Below are positions 10,623-22,179 of a DNA stretch of 64,000 nucleotides, piece after piece. Numbering within the stretch: position 1 is the stretch's first letter; the number at the start of each line of letters is the position of its first letter. Location: the NCBI GenBank assembly GCA_026874595.1, contig CM049306.1:47124019-47188018 (forward strand), read 5' to 3'. Under the pieces are notes generated by a model. That model saw nothing but the letters and a program-made list of their open reading frames with translations, had not been told where the DNA came from and did no database searches. The stretch is from Sipunculus nudus. Its lineage: Eukaryota; Annelida; Sipuncula; Golfingiida; Sipunculidae. Both the position numbers and the translations under genes were made by a program.

Positions 10623-13600
10623 TCATAAATATAACTAATATATACTATTCTATTTGTATTACTCATACCAACGTCACTATATGACATTGCCTTTTGCTGG
10701 AGTTAAACTCTCTTTGTTGCCTTTGCACTCTATAAAGATACATTTAGTTCAATTGATTGACAGGGCAGGTCGGCAAACGGGCGTCAGATCCTTAATAACA
10801 GTAAATCTTCCATGGGACGTTACCTTAAAGAGATCTTAAACACTTAGCTATAAAAGAGACAAGGTGTCGATGGAAACTCTTTATCTGGGCATTCATCAAT
10901 TAAGATGACAGGAAAGACTGCTTTTAATCAATTAGTTAATGTACTGTCAGGTAAAGCCATCCGTTTACATTCTTACGACAGGCAGATTCACGTCTTCTTA
11001 TTTCCAAGACGTCTCAAAATAATAACTATCAAACCTCCGGGCAATTCTGGATGAAGGATAAAAAATGGAGATGAATTACCACAGGGATACAGTAGAGGTA
11101 TTCAAGCTCATTCGCTGCTGACGTTAGATTTCATGTCTGTTAAACCGCAATTTTATCCCTCCATCCTAAACTGAACGGGGCGTCGCCGTGTAGCAGATTT
11201 CGATGAATGATATAGGTTAACAAGTAGATTTACATTCTTCATGGACCGCATCGTACATACATCGAAAAGAATAAGAAACAACTCATGCCCCAGCAGTGTA
11301 CGAGATCAGGGGTCCATTAGGTATAGTTCCCATGTGAATTTATTTCTTCTTTGCTTACAAAGAGCTGGTCCATATCCCCCCTACATCCTCACATCAATTC
11401 TTTAATGTCAGACCTATCCGACCGGGAGGCCTGGTCTAGCATCCAATTTCAAAAGATGTCCAAACACTTTCAAAAGGCCCCCCTAGTGCCAACGACTTTG
11501 ATTGTCTTTTGTTAATTAAACCTGTAAGGCCTACCTTACTGCCATTGCAACATCAGCAGAAATCAGATTATTTAAAAATCTAATATTGGAACATTTGAAA
11601 TATTAATTTTGTATAAAAATAGTTTATCATTCTGCTGAAGCACCTGTCATAGAAGCGAAACAAAAAAGTGTGTAAACAAATGGAACAAAAAAAAATATTC
11701 TCATAAACAGTTGCAAGCTGCTTTAAAGTATGAGATTTACTTCTAAAAAAACTCGAGAACATTCGACTCAGGAGGCACTTATCTTGATTTGGAGGTACTA
11801 ACCTTTGAAGGGACATAAAACCAAAAAAACTACCATAGAAATAACACTGGAATGTTTTTTTCACGAGGACCAAATTCCTAACCGAGATGTGTACATTCTG
11901 CCAAAAAGGAAATTCACAATGGTTCAATAATTTGGAGTTGGAATATGAAAAATCTGTACTTATGCAACCTTAATCAGATATGGCTTTCAGTCCAGATTTC
12001 AGATATTTCAATCTTCTCAGCATATAGAAAATATAATTGAAACCACCACCTCCTAGGAGATTGCATGGACCCAAGAATGTGAATGTGAACACTTTACTTT
12101 CTCATTAATACCTTTATCAATGTCAACAACTTGTTTTCTTATCATTACCTATATCTATGAAAGATATATATAATTCTGAACACCTGCTCTTTTTTTTAAC
12201 TCATGTTTTTTTTTAAATTTCATTTTTTTAAAGATACATATAAATACATTTCAAATTCACCGTGTTTGTGCTAAAAAACAGAAAATCAACAATCTGCTCT
12301 CAAATTATTAACTTTATATAATTTTGTTCACATCTTAAATTAACAACAAAATACGGTTTAACCCCCTTTCATTTGAAAACCTCACATAATATGTTATTAT
12401 TTATAATAATAATATTTTGTCTTACATATTCGGATACTAAACGCATCAGTGCTGATGGAAATTTTTCTTCATCCAGATTTGTTTGCAAAATAATTTCCGT
12501 TCGCAAATATCACAAATTTGAAAACTTGCTGAAAGGAAAAACAACTCCTGAGGTGATGAGATTTATAAAATATACGGTATTAATTATAAGCGGATCTGTG
12601 TAACGGTTCTGATATGCCATACAAAATTTGGAAACAAAAAGATAAAAACAATAACAAGACCATTAACCTGATGAGGGGAGGAGAGCCAAGATTCCTGTAC
12701 CTGCCTGTTCAGTTACTTAGACACGGTGTTGCATATATGAAACATTTACACACTGACAACTCTCTCTTAAACGTATCAGGCGCTGTTATTTTTTTATGTA
12801 TCGCAAAATAAGCAATATAACTGTGCTAAATTTTCTCATTAACTATATTCTTGGATATCTGTTTGAATCGGCCGAATACACGTAGAACGTTCCAGGTTTA
12901 TCGCGATGAGTACAATGAGTATGATGGGTTGTCAGATGAGTATATTAATATATGTGAGCAGAACCGAGGCTGAAAAAGTGCGTCATCGGATATATGGATT
13001 TGTAAAATACTTCCACTGACATCATGTTATTAAGTGATTTGAGATTTATAGAATTCATCTTTAATCTTGTTATTGCGTATTGTGTATGCTTCCTGAATAG
13101 ATAAGAAAAGCTGTACAAAACGCAAGGGATACGAGACTTTTGTAAATCCAACCGTAAGTCGAAAGGCCACGCGTTTTGATTGATATAAGATTCTAAGCCC
13201 AATACCTTTACCCGTTCATCAGCTTAAAAGCCCGGTCCATGTCAACGAGGATAAACAGGAAACACATATCCCGTTAGACGGAGTCCTGTCACCGAGACTA
13301 TTTAAACCCTAAACCTGAATGAAGAGTTCAAAGAAGGAACAGACCGCCTTTATGCTCCCGTAAACCTACATCCCGCCAAGATAATACTACTGGGACGAAG
13401 TTCCAATCACAATAATAGACACTAACAGCAATATTTTAAACCGCTTATCTGAGATGGTTTTATCAGGTGTATTAGATATTCCTCTCTATGCTGGCTCAAC
13501 AACATGATTACGTTAACCGAGTCAGTCAGCAAATAGTGATTATAAGGACTTTTTAAATAAAAGTATTGAAATTACCCAAAATATACAAATCATTTTGCAG

Positions 13601-15250
13601 AGAGCTCTATTTAAAAATATGTATGATTAGCTTGCAGATGTGTGTTTACAATTTTGTTTATCGAAAATTTAGTCCGTTCCATTATCTGGCGCCAATTGTA
13701 ATGGAGACACTTTTTTTTATTACCCACATTTTGTTACAGCTTTAACTCCATGCTTTATTCATACAATTCATTTATAATTAAAGTAAGCGCTTAGATCATG
13801 TTGGCTCATGAATAAGAAAACATTTACAAGCTCTAGTGTTTTGCGTGCCGGAAATCAAAGATGTCTGCAAGTATGTTGGCTTATTACATATATCTGTTTG
13901 TTTGTCCCAACTCTACTGGCCACAATTTCGCAGCAATCGCTGTCAAACATATACAGTTGTTTGATAATAAAAAATCCTGGAAGCTTTTTGTTTTTGTTCA
14001 ATAAAGGTAAAAAAAATTAAGGTCAAGGTCATAAAAATAAGCAAAGACCTTTTTTTTCTTTATCTCTTTGTCTATAATCATAATAGCCGCAAAATCTATA
14101 GCTCATTTCATTCGTCATTTCGTGGCCTTTTTATATGTAGCTGCCTCAGATCAGTTGTTACCATGGTCACGCATTTTGGAGAAAAGTCTTGATATTCAAA
14201 AACAATAAGTCAAACTTTGTCAATTTATAGCCAGAGAGGTCTATTTTTTGCGTCAGGAAGCATTTCATTTTTATTTAAAGATTTTACAACAGGTCTGATT
14301 ATATCTTGCACAGTATATCTCAAAAGATATCATCAATATATTGCGAGATTTCACTCAAGGATGCCCTAGAGGCCAGAAAATTCGTTTTAAAACTAATACA
14401 TCTTATGTCTTACACTATATCTCGAATTTAATTTTTCATTTTTGGATTATGACCGCTAGGAGGCGCTGTACCTTTTACACTACATAATATCATCTTTGAC
14501 CAGATCTCGAAAAGTATAAACCATAGCTACATAAACTAAAGCACATTTTGTTACTCTGTACCTTCTCCATAAGATGATCTAGTGATCTATTATCTCAGAT
14601 GTGTCTGTATGTCCGTCTGGTTGTTCGTTGTAATCTATTTCGCCTCCATGCTTGATCTGTAGTCTGATATTCTGGATCCTAGAGGCCAGATTTTTTTTTT
14701 ATCATTCACCCTGAATGCTATCCAGTTGATAGGACATGTAAAGGTCTAAATCCTAGTCTGATAGATAGATCAAAGGTCAAGGTCATCGAATAACCACAAA
14801 ATTGTTTTTTCTTAATATCTTCTTAATATTTTCTTGCCATTCAATTGATCTGGTCTATTCAAATATCTCTCACCCGTAGAGCTAGGCACCGCCGCCACTT
14901 CTCGATGCCATTGGCCGATACTGCATTAAATCGAGCCGATGTGAGGTTATCTGAAGTCGCTACCGTAATTCCATGTGCAAGTGTGAGCCGATTGTGTGCG
15001 ACCTAGTTTGAATTTAGAAAAATAATGTTCGCTCTAAGAGAAAAACAACAATGCCTGTTGCAATGTACAACTTGTAATTTTTTTCACAGAGCTAATTGAA
15101 GATATTTTCTTTGATGATCTTTGTTTTATGTTGATTTTCTGGTTGCTACAGGCATATAAAGAAGGTCCCTGTAGCCTTTACAAATGGAAAATATTGACCG
15201 ACGAAACTTAAACCCAACGACCCAGTTTGTATTCAAGGTCTGATTCATTG
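10623..15250. other. Long stretch without a recognised gene
   Basis: Non-coding-looking, AT-rich sequence. A 13-mer CCTAGAGGCCAGA occurs at about 14362 and 14675, followed in the second case by a poly-T run, hinting at an old dispersed repeat near 14350-14700. A 76-codon frame near 12373 contains a hydrophobic run after a methionine, but it is AT-biased and unsupported. Nothing else can be annotated. Confidence 0.45.
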
Positions 15251-15254
15251 TGGA

Positions 15255-15480
15255 CGTGATAACAGTTAAAATAGTTGATCAAATGGCTTCAAACAAAATT
15301 GATATTATCTTACGTCTTCAAACCAATTAACGTGAAATCTTAAATGTCCTTCATAGATAATTATGTTGGTGATAACAGTTTAAAAAGGTGATCAAGTGCC
15401 TTTAAACAAAAGTTTTATCAAACATCTCCAAATCAATCACCGTTAACTATTCAAACTGCTATAAAGCAAGCCATCAAGTC
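15255..15480 (+). repeat. Diverged tandem duplication, period about 113 bp
   Basis: GTGATAACAGTT(A/T)AAA...GTTGATCAA(A/G)TG at about 15256 is repeated at about 15369 as GTGATAACAGTTTAAAAAGGTGATCAAGTG, with further matches through CTTCAAACCAATTA / CTCCAAATCAATCA. Confidence 0.6.
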
Positions 15481-15705
15481 ATTTTGTAAAGACAGGTCAT
15501 TAAACGCTCTCCCGAATTCTTGGGCGAGATAACACAATATTCGGTGAATCGATTCTCACGAAATTCGGTCCAACAGAAACCGGATATGTCAAACTTTACC
15601 GGAATTTCTAAGGGCCTGGTGAGTCAAATTCTTTCTTTAAAATACTAAACGCATTCAACATGTCGAGCTTGCAGATTGGTAGGTCTGTTATACAAACCAT
15701 GAAGT

Positions 15706-17332
15706 CAGACCTGGGAGCCGCCGCTGAATTGCGCCAGCCGCCGCCGTTTATGTATAAGCAAGCCGCCGCCGATAGTTTTCTTGAGCCGGCAGCCGCTGCA
15801 AATTATTTCACACAGGCTCAGCCGCCGGTGAAATACTGATAAGCTGGTGAAAAAAAAGGATATTGGCTTGCATACTTCAGCGTGTATTTAGTTACTACCG
15901 TAACATGTTAAAACGAACCCGTCTTCAGCAGATTTCACCGAGCTGCATGGCTTCACAATGGTAATGCATGATTAATATTGTGGAAGTTGTAAGTCATTAT
16001 GTTAGACAGTTAACAAGGTTCCCGCAAGCCCAGTCATTATGTTAGACAGTTGACAAGGTTCCCGCAAGCCCCTTTTTTCAGACCTGATGACTGGCATAAT
16101 CCCCGTTTGATCAAGGGCGTTTCTCTAACCCCGATTGCTGAGAAATGAAGAGAAAATGTGCTAAAACCGGATCATTCCCAAGTTTATTCAGTCAGATACT
16201 GATGCTTGGTCATTTAAAGTAATTGAGGTCGATGTGAAATATTTAAAAAAAAGATAAACTGCTCGGTTAACATTCAGCATTAAATTAACGAAAACCATAG
16301 GGAAAAACTGTCATATGTATGGAAGAAAACATGCATGCATTTTTGTTATAATTGTTTCCAGCCAATATAAGCCATTTAAGTGTACGTATAGCCTAACCGA
16401 AACGATGTCGACAGCCAGCGACCGCTCATAACTACGTTATATTATAATCATAGTCAAAAATGTCATTCGCGTAAACACCTATAGATAAATGTCATAAAAT
16501 CCTTGAGCGGAAACTAAACTTTTAAGCAAGTCTGATTGGTTTGCAATTTGAAGTTAAAACGCGAGACCAAATCAGTGTCAAACAGCTGCAGACACCGGCT
16601 GCTTCAACCATGCACTGACAAACATGCTGCCGCATGAACATATCAAGGGTCACAGAGGTCACGGGGATGATTGAGGCTGACACCCACGAAAGTTCATGAC
16701 ATAATTCCTTTTTCAATTAAGACACGTGACAAATTACGTATACAACTGCGACCGGGAAAGTTCAGCGCAGGAAAAAAACATGTCGATCTCAGTCTAGGCC
16801 AAATGGAATCAGGGATTTCGTTGGTCTGTTCACATTACATCAAGAAGAATTTACAATATGTGTTTTAAGTAATCAAACGTTCATGATTATTATAAAAACT
16901 CTTTGGCTGGGGTTGATTTTGTACGATTATGTCACCTCTCCCTACTCAAATGACAGATTATTATCAAATGTTTTAATTTATTTAGAGACACTCGCGGGTG
17001 AAGCATGGCTTTCTGTACACTATATATATATATACATACTTCACGTAACCACTCAGTGCAGACGCCTGGCGTAATATTGAATTAAATTAATTTATCGAAA
17101 CGGTAATAACCTTGTCAAAATATTCTTGAAGTTTGTTTCATATTGTTTTACATATAAATATAATTGCATTAGTCTGAGACAAAATATTTTCCATTAAATA
17201 TTTGCCTCATCTTTACGGCTCAGCCGTCTAGCCATCATCATCGTTCTTAGACCTGAGCCAGCTCAGCCGGCTAGCCAGCCATTTATATTCTAGCCAGCTG
17301 ATTTACAGGTCAACGGCTGGCTCCCAGGTCTG
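15706..17332. mobile_element. hAT-like non-autonomous DNA transposon
   Basis: A 1,627-bp segment starting CAGACCTGGGAGCC and ending GGCTCCCAGGTCTG, perfect 14-bp terminal inverted repeats. It is flanked by a perfect 8-bp duplication CATGAAGT (15698-15705 and 17333-17340). An 8-bp target duplication with CA(G)-type ends is the hallmark of the hAT superfamily. Subterminal regions are rich in AGCCGCCG and AGCCGGCTAGCC-type motifs, as expected for hAT transposase-binding repeats. No transposase frame is present, so it must have been mobilised in trans. Confidence 0.88.
15992..16071 (+). repeat. Two near-identical 40-bp tandem units inside the hAT element
   Basis: The unit AGTCATTATGTTAGACAGTT(A/G)ACAAGGTTCCCGCAAGCCC is present twice with one or two differences, so the duplication is recent relative to other repeats in the window. 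Confidence 0.9.
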
Positions 17333-17367
17333 CATGAAGTGTGACCACCATATTGGGACTAACGTAG

Positions 17368-17481
17368 TTCCTATGCCGACCTCACGAATTTCGGGAATTG
17401 CTGCCGACTCGCGGGAATATATGGCAGTGGAACCACATCCAGTCCTATCTTCGCCGTGAATACACTATACTCACTAAACTG
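17368..17481 (+). other. Weak candidate exon next to the hAT element
   Basis: A 114-bp open stretch (38 codons) lies between an AG preceded by ACTAACGTAG and a consensus donor CTG|GTAAGT. The frame encodes a peptide ending WNHIQSYLRREYTILTKL. I do not recognise the sequence. The polypyrimidine tract is poor and no partner exon is identified, so this may be chance. It matters because the hAT element lies just upstream. Confidence 0.15.
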
Positions 17482-18237
17482 GTAAGTCTGTATTCCAGTC
17501 GTGACATAAGTCATAGGGTGGAACCTACTCCAACAATACCATGGAAAACAGTCTTTAATTTTGCTATAAGGCTATTAGCACAAAAGAATACATGTGACCT
17601 CACAAAGATAATTGTCTAAATGCATCTCTATGGTAACAGGGCGTGAGGCGTACAAGTAGTCTATCGTCCAGTAACCCATGCTTGCTTTCATGCGGTCGGA
17701 AATTCCTCTAACATGCAGGGGGGGGGGGGGGGGGGAGGGGTTACAAATATGCTGAGTTATATTTACTTGCACATGTTAGGTATTGGTAAAAAGTACACAA
17801 AAATATCTAACGATTGGTCTTTTTTATTTTAAGTAACAGCATACTTGTTGGTCATGAGATGTTGTCAAATGTTATGAAGATATTTGCATCCTCATAGAGC
17901 AAATAGATGTAAAGACACTCTGACGCTGGTCAGAAACTCTGTATTGTCAGAAGGCCGAAAAGTTTTCAATGCTTGCCACAGTTGTTTGGATACTAAGCTC
18001 CTGTGTTTTTCCCGTCATAATGGTTTGATAATGCGTAATTAAAAGAATTTTCATAATCTTTTTTTCTTTTCAAAAAAAAAAAAACGAAATTTTACAATTA
18101 CCCCCATACAACTGATAAATCCATGTAACCTCATATTTACCCCATTTTTAACTGGGTTACACCTACGAGTTATAATACCTTTACTTCTAGCAGGAAAATA
18201 CCACAGTTATAGATAGATTTGAATTGCCTTGCTTGTC
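17482..18237. other. Unannotated, with a 19-G run
   Basis: The only notable item is the G homopolymer at 17718-17736. No terminal repeats like those of the poly-G MITEs were found around it. Confidence 0.5.
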
Positions 18238-18407
18238 TGTTACTTACAGAAAAAAAGTTATGAAAATTCTTGGTACCTTTTATAAAACTAGCTTTGTACA
18301 CTAGCTTTCGAGTGCTCGGCCCCCTTCCGCAAGTGTGATCGGAGATACAACGAAAAGCAAGCTTTGCTAGCGAGATAGTTCGGACCGCTTTAATGCTACC
18401 CGTAACA
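18238..18407 (-). mobile_element. Diverged TGTTAC...GTAACA mini-element, minus copy
   Basis: On the minus strand it opens TGTTACGGGTAGCATTAAAGCGGTCCGAAC, matching the start of the 134-bp element at 43897 (TGTTACGGGGTGACATAAAAGCGGACCGAAC). It closes with GTAACA. The A-box region survives as CTCGCTAGCAAAGC; the B box is degraded. No 4-bp duplication remains. It lies 65 bp from a plus-strand relative at 18473. Confidence 0.5.
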
Positions 18408-18472
18408 CAGCTGCCTATTGGTACAGCCACTGTTGTTGCTTATTGTGAAGTGTTAAAGGCCAAACCGTCAGC

Positions 18473-18624
18473 TGTTACAGTGGCTGCTCCGCCACGTTTA
18501 ATCTATGAGTCCCCCTTGTCAGGTCTTAACCACAAGGTCGGAACGCCGGACATGTGCGCCACCGACATGGGTTCGAATGCCGGATCGGCCAAATATTTTC
18601 CCCGAGCAATCTGTCTTCTTAACA
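18473..18624 (+). mobile_element. tRNA-like mini-element, plus copy
   Basis: Starts TGTTAC and ends TTAACA. From CGGAACGCCGGAC onward it aligns with the 134-bp element at 43897: GTGCGCCACC, the B box GGGTTCGAATGCC, then GCCAAAT...CCGAGCAATCTGT. The A-box half is degraded. Its 5' flank begins with an 18-bp region that differs from the reference copy, so it is a diverged or chimaeric member. Confidence 0.55.
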
Positions 18625-18814
18625 GTGTGTTTTATTTATTTCCATGAATATAGTAAAAATACATATAAACAGAAGAAAGCAGAAGCATTTGTAGTTCACA
18701 GAAGCCGAACACATTGGCGTAAGGGACATATTTCAGGAACACCTGACTTCCGTATAAGGACTTCATACCTACCTCGAATGTGATTTTAATATAAATAATG
18801 ATAATTGTATTGTA

Positions 18815-18869
18815 TGGTGGCTGATTTAGGACACAGATAAAAAAGATCCCGACTTAACATCTTGAGATC

Positions 18870-18925
<56 letters not shown>

Positions 18926-19076
18926 TATATATATATATATATATATATTGTTTTTGCTTCCTAATTTTATTTTTTTTTGCGAGATATATTTTTTTTGCGA
19001 GATATATTTTTTTTGCGAAATTTTTTGTCGAGATCTCGAGACAAGTATTTTTTCCTGTGTAGAAAATCAACCACCG
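18815..19076. mobile_element. TA-flanked MITE with about 60-bp TIRs
   Basis: The left end TGGTGGCTGATTTAGGACACAG...CTTGAGATCTCGA and the reverse complement of the right end CGGTGGTTGATTTTCTACACAG...TCTCGAGATCTCGA align over about 60 bp. TA dinucleotides flank both sides (18813-18814 and 19077-19078), as in Tc1/mariner-type MITEs. The interior is (TA)n at 18873-18948 plus about three 20-bp TTTTTTTTGCGAGATATATT units (18968-19020). There is no coding capacity; open frames here are translations of simple repeats. Confidence 0.65.
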
Positions 19077-19141
19077 TATTATTGTATGCATATTACTCAT
19101 TTATTAAATATGCTTGATATTTAACATGTCGTGTTGTAAGC

Positions 19142-19218
<77 letters not shown>
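19142..19218. repeat. (TA)n microsatellite
   Basis: TA repeat interrupted by two G substitutions. Confidence 0.95.
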
Positions 19219-19221
<3 letters not shown>

Positions 19222-19770
19222 ACCCCGAGTGCTGGCCAGCAGGCAGGGCATTCCCGCAGGTAGAATGGATTCGTGAGCATTTGCAGACCTGCTGTAACTA
19301 GCCAGCGAACCAGGCATTACATACGCAGGACAGCAGTCATAATATTATGACTGAAGGCCCGAAGGAGAACGGTCAGGATTTAATTAAGTGGGCCCGTTTT
19401 CCTCTTGGAGATCTCACTTTTATAGGTACAGAGTGGACTTGAACTGCGCAGATTATTTTAAAAGAATGACCCAGTCTGTGTGCGTGCCATACAAGAACTA
19501 TAACATTTTATAAATTATAATTGCTTTGTGATCATATATTAATGCATGCATGTATACATATAAAAGTGGTCGACATCAGTGATTTATGACGGCATATGCC
19601 GGTACTTCTCATAGAGGACTGGTTAAAATATGTCAGGTCCCCCCCCCCCCCCCTACCCGGCGGCTGGCATTTCATATTGACATTTACTTATAAAGTTCCC
19701 ATTTATCAGTGTAAATATTCAGTCCATGTTTTTCAAAAATATGGTTTGACTCTCACACATATAAATATTT

Positions 19771-19792
19771 ATATATATATATATATATATAT
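19771..19792. repeat. (TA)n microsatellite
   Basis: Short TA run; an approximately 15-bp C run lies upstream near 19639. Confidence 0.9.
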
Positions 19793-19829
19793 ACATTCGC
19801 TTACTGGGCGCTTACATGAAATAATTATT

Positions 19830-20545
19830 TATTACAATCGTGACCATTATTACAATAGTGGTTGCACGACCCGGTCACTATTGTAATAACGTTAACTATT
19901 GTAATAAATTTCGTTATATGTATAATTAATGACGTGAGAGTGGATTACAATGTTTGCAATACTATTATTCCCTAGCATTTTACGCTTGAACACAAATATA
20001 AAACAATGGTGGCATTTCAAGATGAACTATGAGGGAAATCATTTCTTCAGCACGACCCGGTCACTATTGTAATAACGAACACTTTTGTTATTATTTCGTT
20101 ATAGGTATAATTAATGACTTTACAGTGAATTACAACGTTCGGAATACTATAATTACCCCGCCTTTTACACTTGAACACAATTATAAAAAGATGGTGGCTT
20201 TTAAGATGAACAATGAATGCATAATTTCTTCAGTGTCGAGATAAAAAGTGACCACTATTTTTTTTATAATAGTGAGCGTTATTACAATAGTGGTTGCACG
20301 ACCCGGTCACCAATTTAATAACGTTCACTATTGTAATAATATTCGTTATTGGTATAAGTAATGATGTAAGGGTGGATTATAACGTTTGGAATACTACAAT
20401 TCTGCAGCTTTTAAGACTTGAACACAAATTTAAATAAATGATGGTACTTTAAATGAATGATGAGGGAAATTAGTTGTGAGATAAAAAGTGGCCGCTAGTT
20501 TTTATTACATTAGTGACCGTTATAGTGGTTTCTCGCATGGTTAGT
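19830..20545 (+). repeat. Satellite-like tandem repeat, left part
   Basis: Units begin GCACGACCCGGTCAC(T/C)A near 19865, 20050 and 20296, so the period varies (about 185 and 245 bp). Each continues through TTCGTTAT(A/T)GGTATAA(T/G)TAATGA, GGATTACAA, TTGAACACAA and ATGGTGGC. The first unit contains a perfect 14-bp inverted repeat, TTATTACAATAGTG (19847-19860) and CACTATTGTAATAA (19876-19889), with loop GTTGCACGACCCGGT. The array is broken by the LTR at 20546. Confidence 0.75.
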
Positions 20546-21388
20546 TCTTACGGAACCTAACATAAACAGATCACGTATGCGTGATGAACACAAATTTTGT
20601 AATGGAGATAAAACAATCAGATTCTGTAACACTAGGCAGCGTGAAAAGTCTAGGGGAATGAATAAAGAAGTCAGTGTTTTTCTGTTAACAAATAACTATA
20701 ATTTATTCCTAAAACAACCCTAACAGTACACTACACTAAATCAATACAAGTAAACAGTATATCAGTGGTATAATAACAAATCAATACAATCACACAGTAA
20801 AATAAACAATGGGCACAGTACCTGGATACCACCACCGTCACAAGGATAAGTTCTTTTAAATGTCTATGCCGGATGAAAAGTCCACACCAATCCTCTCGGA
20901 GAATAACGGTCCAAAGTAAAGCTCTTGTAACAATCAAGAGTAAACCTGAGGCAGGCAGCACTAAATTGTATACAGTTAGAAATAGTAATATCCCTGAAAT
21001 TACTGGATAATCGGACAGGTCCCACAAACTGACATATACACGTCTGTGTCCGCTGGAATCTTCACCCTCTCTCTCTCTCAGTTTAAAACACAGCCCCCTT
21101 TTTATAACTTCTTGCCCCAAGCCGAGAATTTTCCACTTCTCGAACAGTCTAAGGATCCAACATAATACACAGTAAACACGCGTTCCAGGAATCATCTAGA
21201 AGAACATCGCCGTGCCTCCACTTACCAGGGTCCACATGTGACCTTGGCCAGGCGAGAAAGCCCAAAGCTAGCATGACAACGAGAGTTCAACCAGTACGGA
21301 TTAAACATAGAGTGCAACAAGCGGCCCGGCGAGGGCACCACAACACGAGGTACACCCGTGTCACAAAATAAAAAGAGCACCTGTAACA
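20546..21388 (-). mobile_element. Solo LTR, copy 2 (no target duplication)
   Basis: An 843-bp copy of the LTR family, inserted in the 19.8-21.6 kb satellite. Its left terminus reads TCTTAC instead of TGTTAC, and the right end is intact GTAACA. Flanking tetramers (TAGT and CAAT) do not match, unlike the other four copies. Either the junction decayed, or the element arose by recombination between two insertions. On the minus strand it carries the same TATA and AATAAA layout. Confidence 0.8.
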
Positions 21389-21612
21389 CAATATTGTAAT
21401 AAAGGTCATTAGTGTAATAACATATAAAATACAAACTGATGCGTTTATGGGGATACTGAGTATGAATTGTGTGGGGGTTTTAGGGAATGTCAGTTGTTTG
21501 CATTTGCAACCACTTTTGAAATAATTATAACATTAGTGACCATTATTACAAGTGGTTGGCAAAAATTGGCCCTTACCAACTATTATTGTAATAATTATTA
21601 CAATAGTGCACT
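21389..21612 (+). repeat. Satellite-like tandem repeat, right part
   Basis: ATTGTAATAA, GTGACCATTATTACAA and GTAATAATTATTACAATAGTG motifs continue the array seen left of the LTR, more diverged. Confidence 0.55.
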
Positions 21613-21763
21613 TATAACAATAGATGTCACAACACACCAGTGATACAGCTGTGCGTGTGCGATGGACTGGGGCCATGCAGTGGGTAGGTCAGTAGTGGAC
21701 AGCTGCGAGTTAACCAGATGAGATAATAATGAGGTGTCACTAATTGCTATAAGCCATTGAGAT

Positions 21764-22166
21764 TTTTTTTTTTTTTTGGTGGAGGTAACCGCCTCCATTT
21801 TTAAATGCTCACTTAACTACGTATATGTACATCTGCAGAAATCCGTTCCGGATTCGGACTACGTGACAGGGCAGTATCACACGCTTCCTCTCATTTGATA
21901 TCCTGACGTCAACCAGGTCCGGTGACAACTGCACCTGCGGGCCCTGGGTGCGTAGTCTTTCCCATTGCTGGGTCATACCACCGAGGAACCCCCGAAAGGC
22001 GCACTTGTTTGTGAGTGAAACACGGCCGTTGGGCACGGCCTTCCCATTAAGCATGAGAGCGCTCACCCTAGGTTGTGGCCGACCGTGAAACATTTCACCG
22101 CCTCGGCTGAGATTCCAACTCACAATCTCCCGGCTTTGAGTCCTGTGCTCTAACCCTGAGCCACAG
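21764..22166 (-). mobile_element. tRNA-derived SINE with 13-bp target duplication
   Basis: Read on the minus strand, the element opens CTGTGGCTCAGGGTTAGAGC (Pol III A-box-like, complement of about 22147-22166), followed by a B-box-like GAGTTGGAATCTC (about 22110-22121). It ends with a hairpin GGAGGCGGTTACCTCC (complement of 21781-21796) and a poly-A tail (T run 21764-21777 on the plus strand). The 13-bp direct duplication AAGCCATTGAGAT is perfect (21751-21763 and 22167-22179), showing LINE-type target-primed insertion. Length is 403 bp. A diverged relative lies at 46951-47272. The 145-codon open frame crossing it is incidental. Confidence 0.9.
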
Positions 22167-22179
22167 AAGCCATTGAGAT

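Noticed and set aside
18786-19100. Open frames of YIYIYI and AKKIYL repeats on both strands
   Set aside because: These are (TA)n and 20-bp simple repeats inside a MITE.
20731-21195. 154-codon minus-strand open frame
   Set aside because: It lies wholly inside LTR copy 2. Similar shorter frames at 62094-62417 and 29287-29838 are explained by DNA homology among LTR copies and are broken differently in each.
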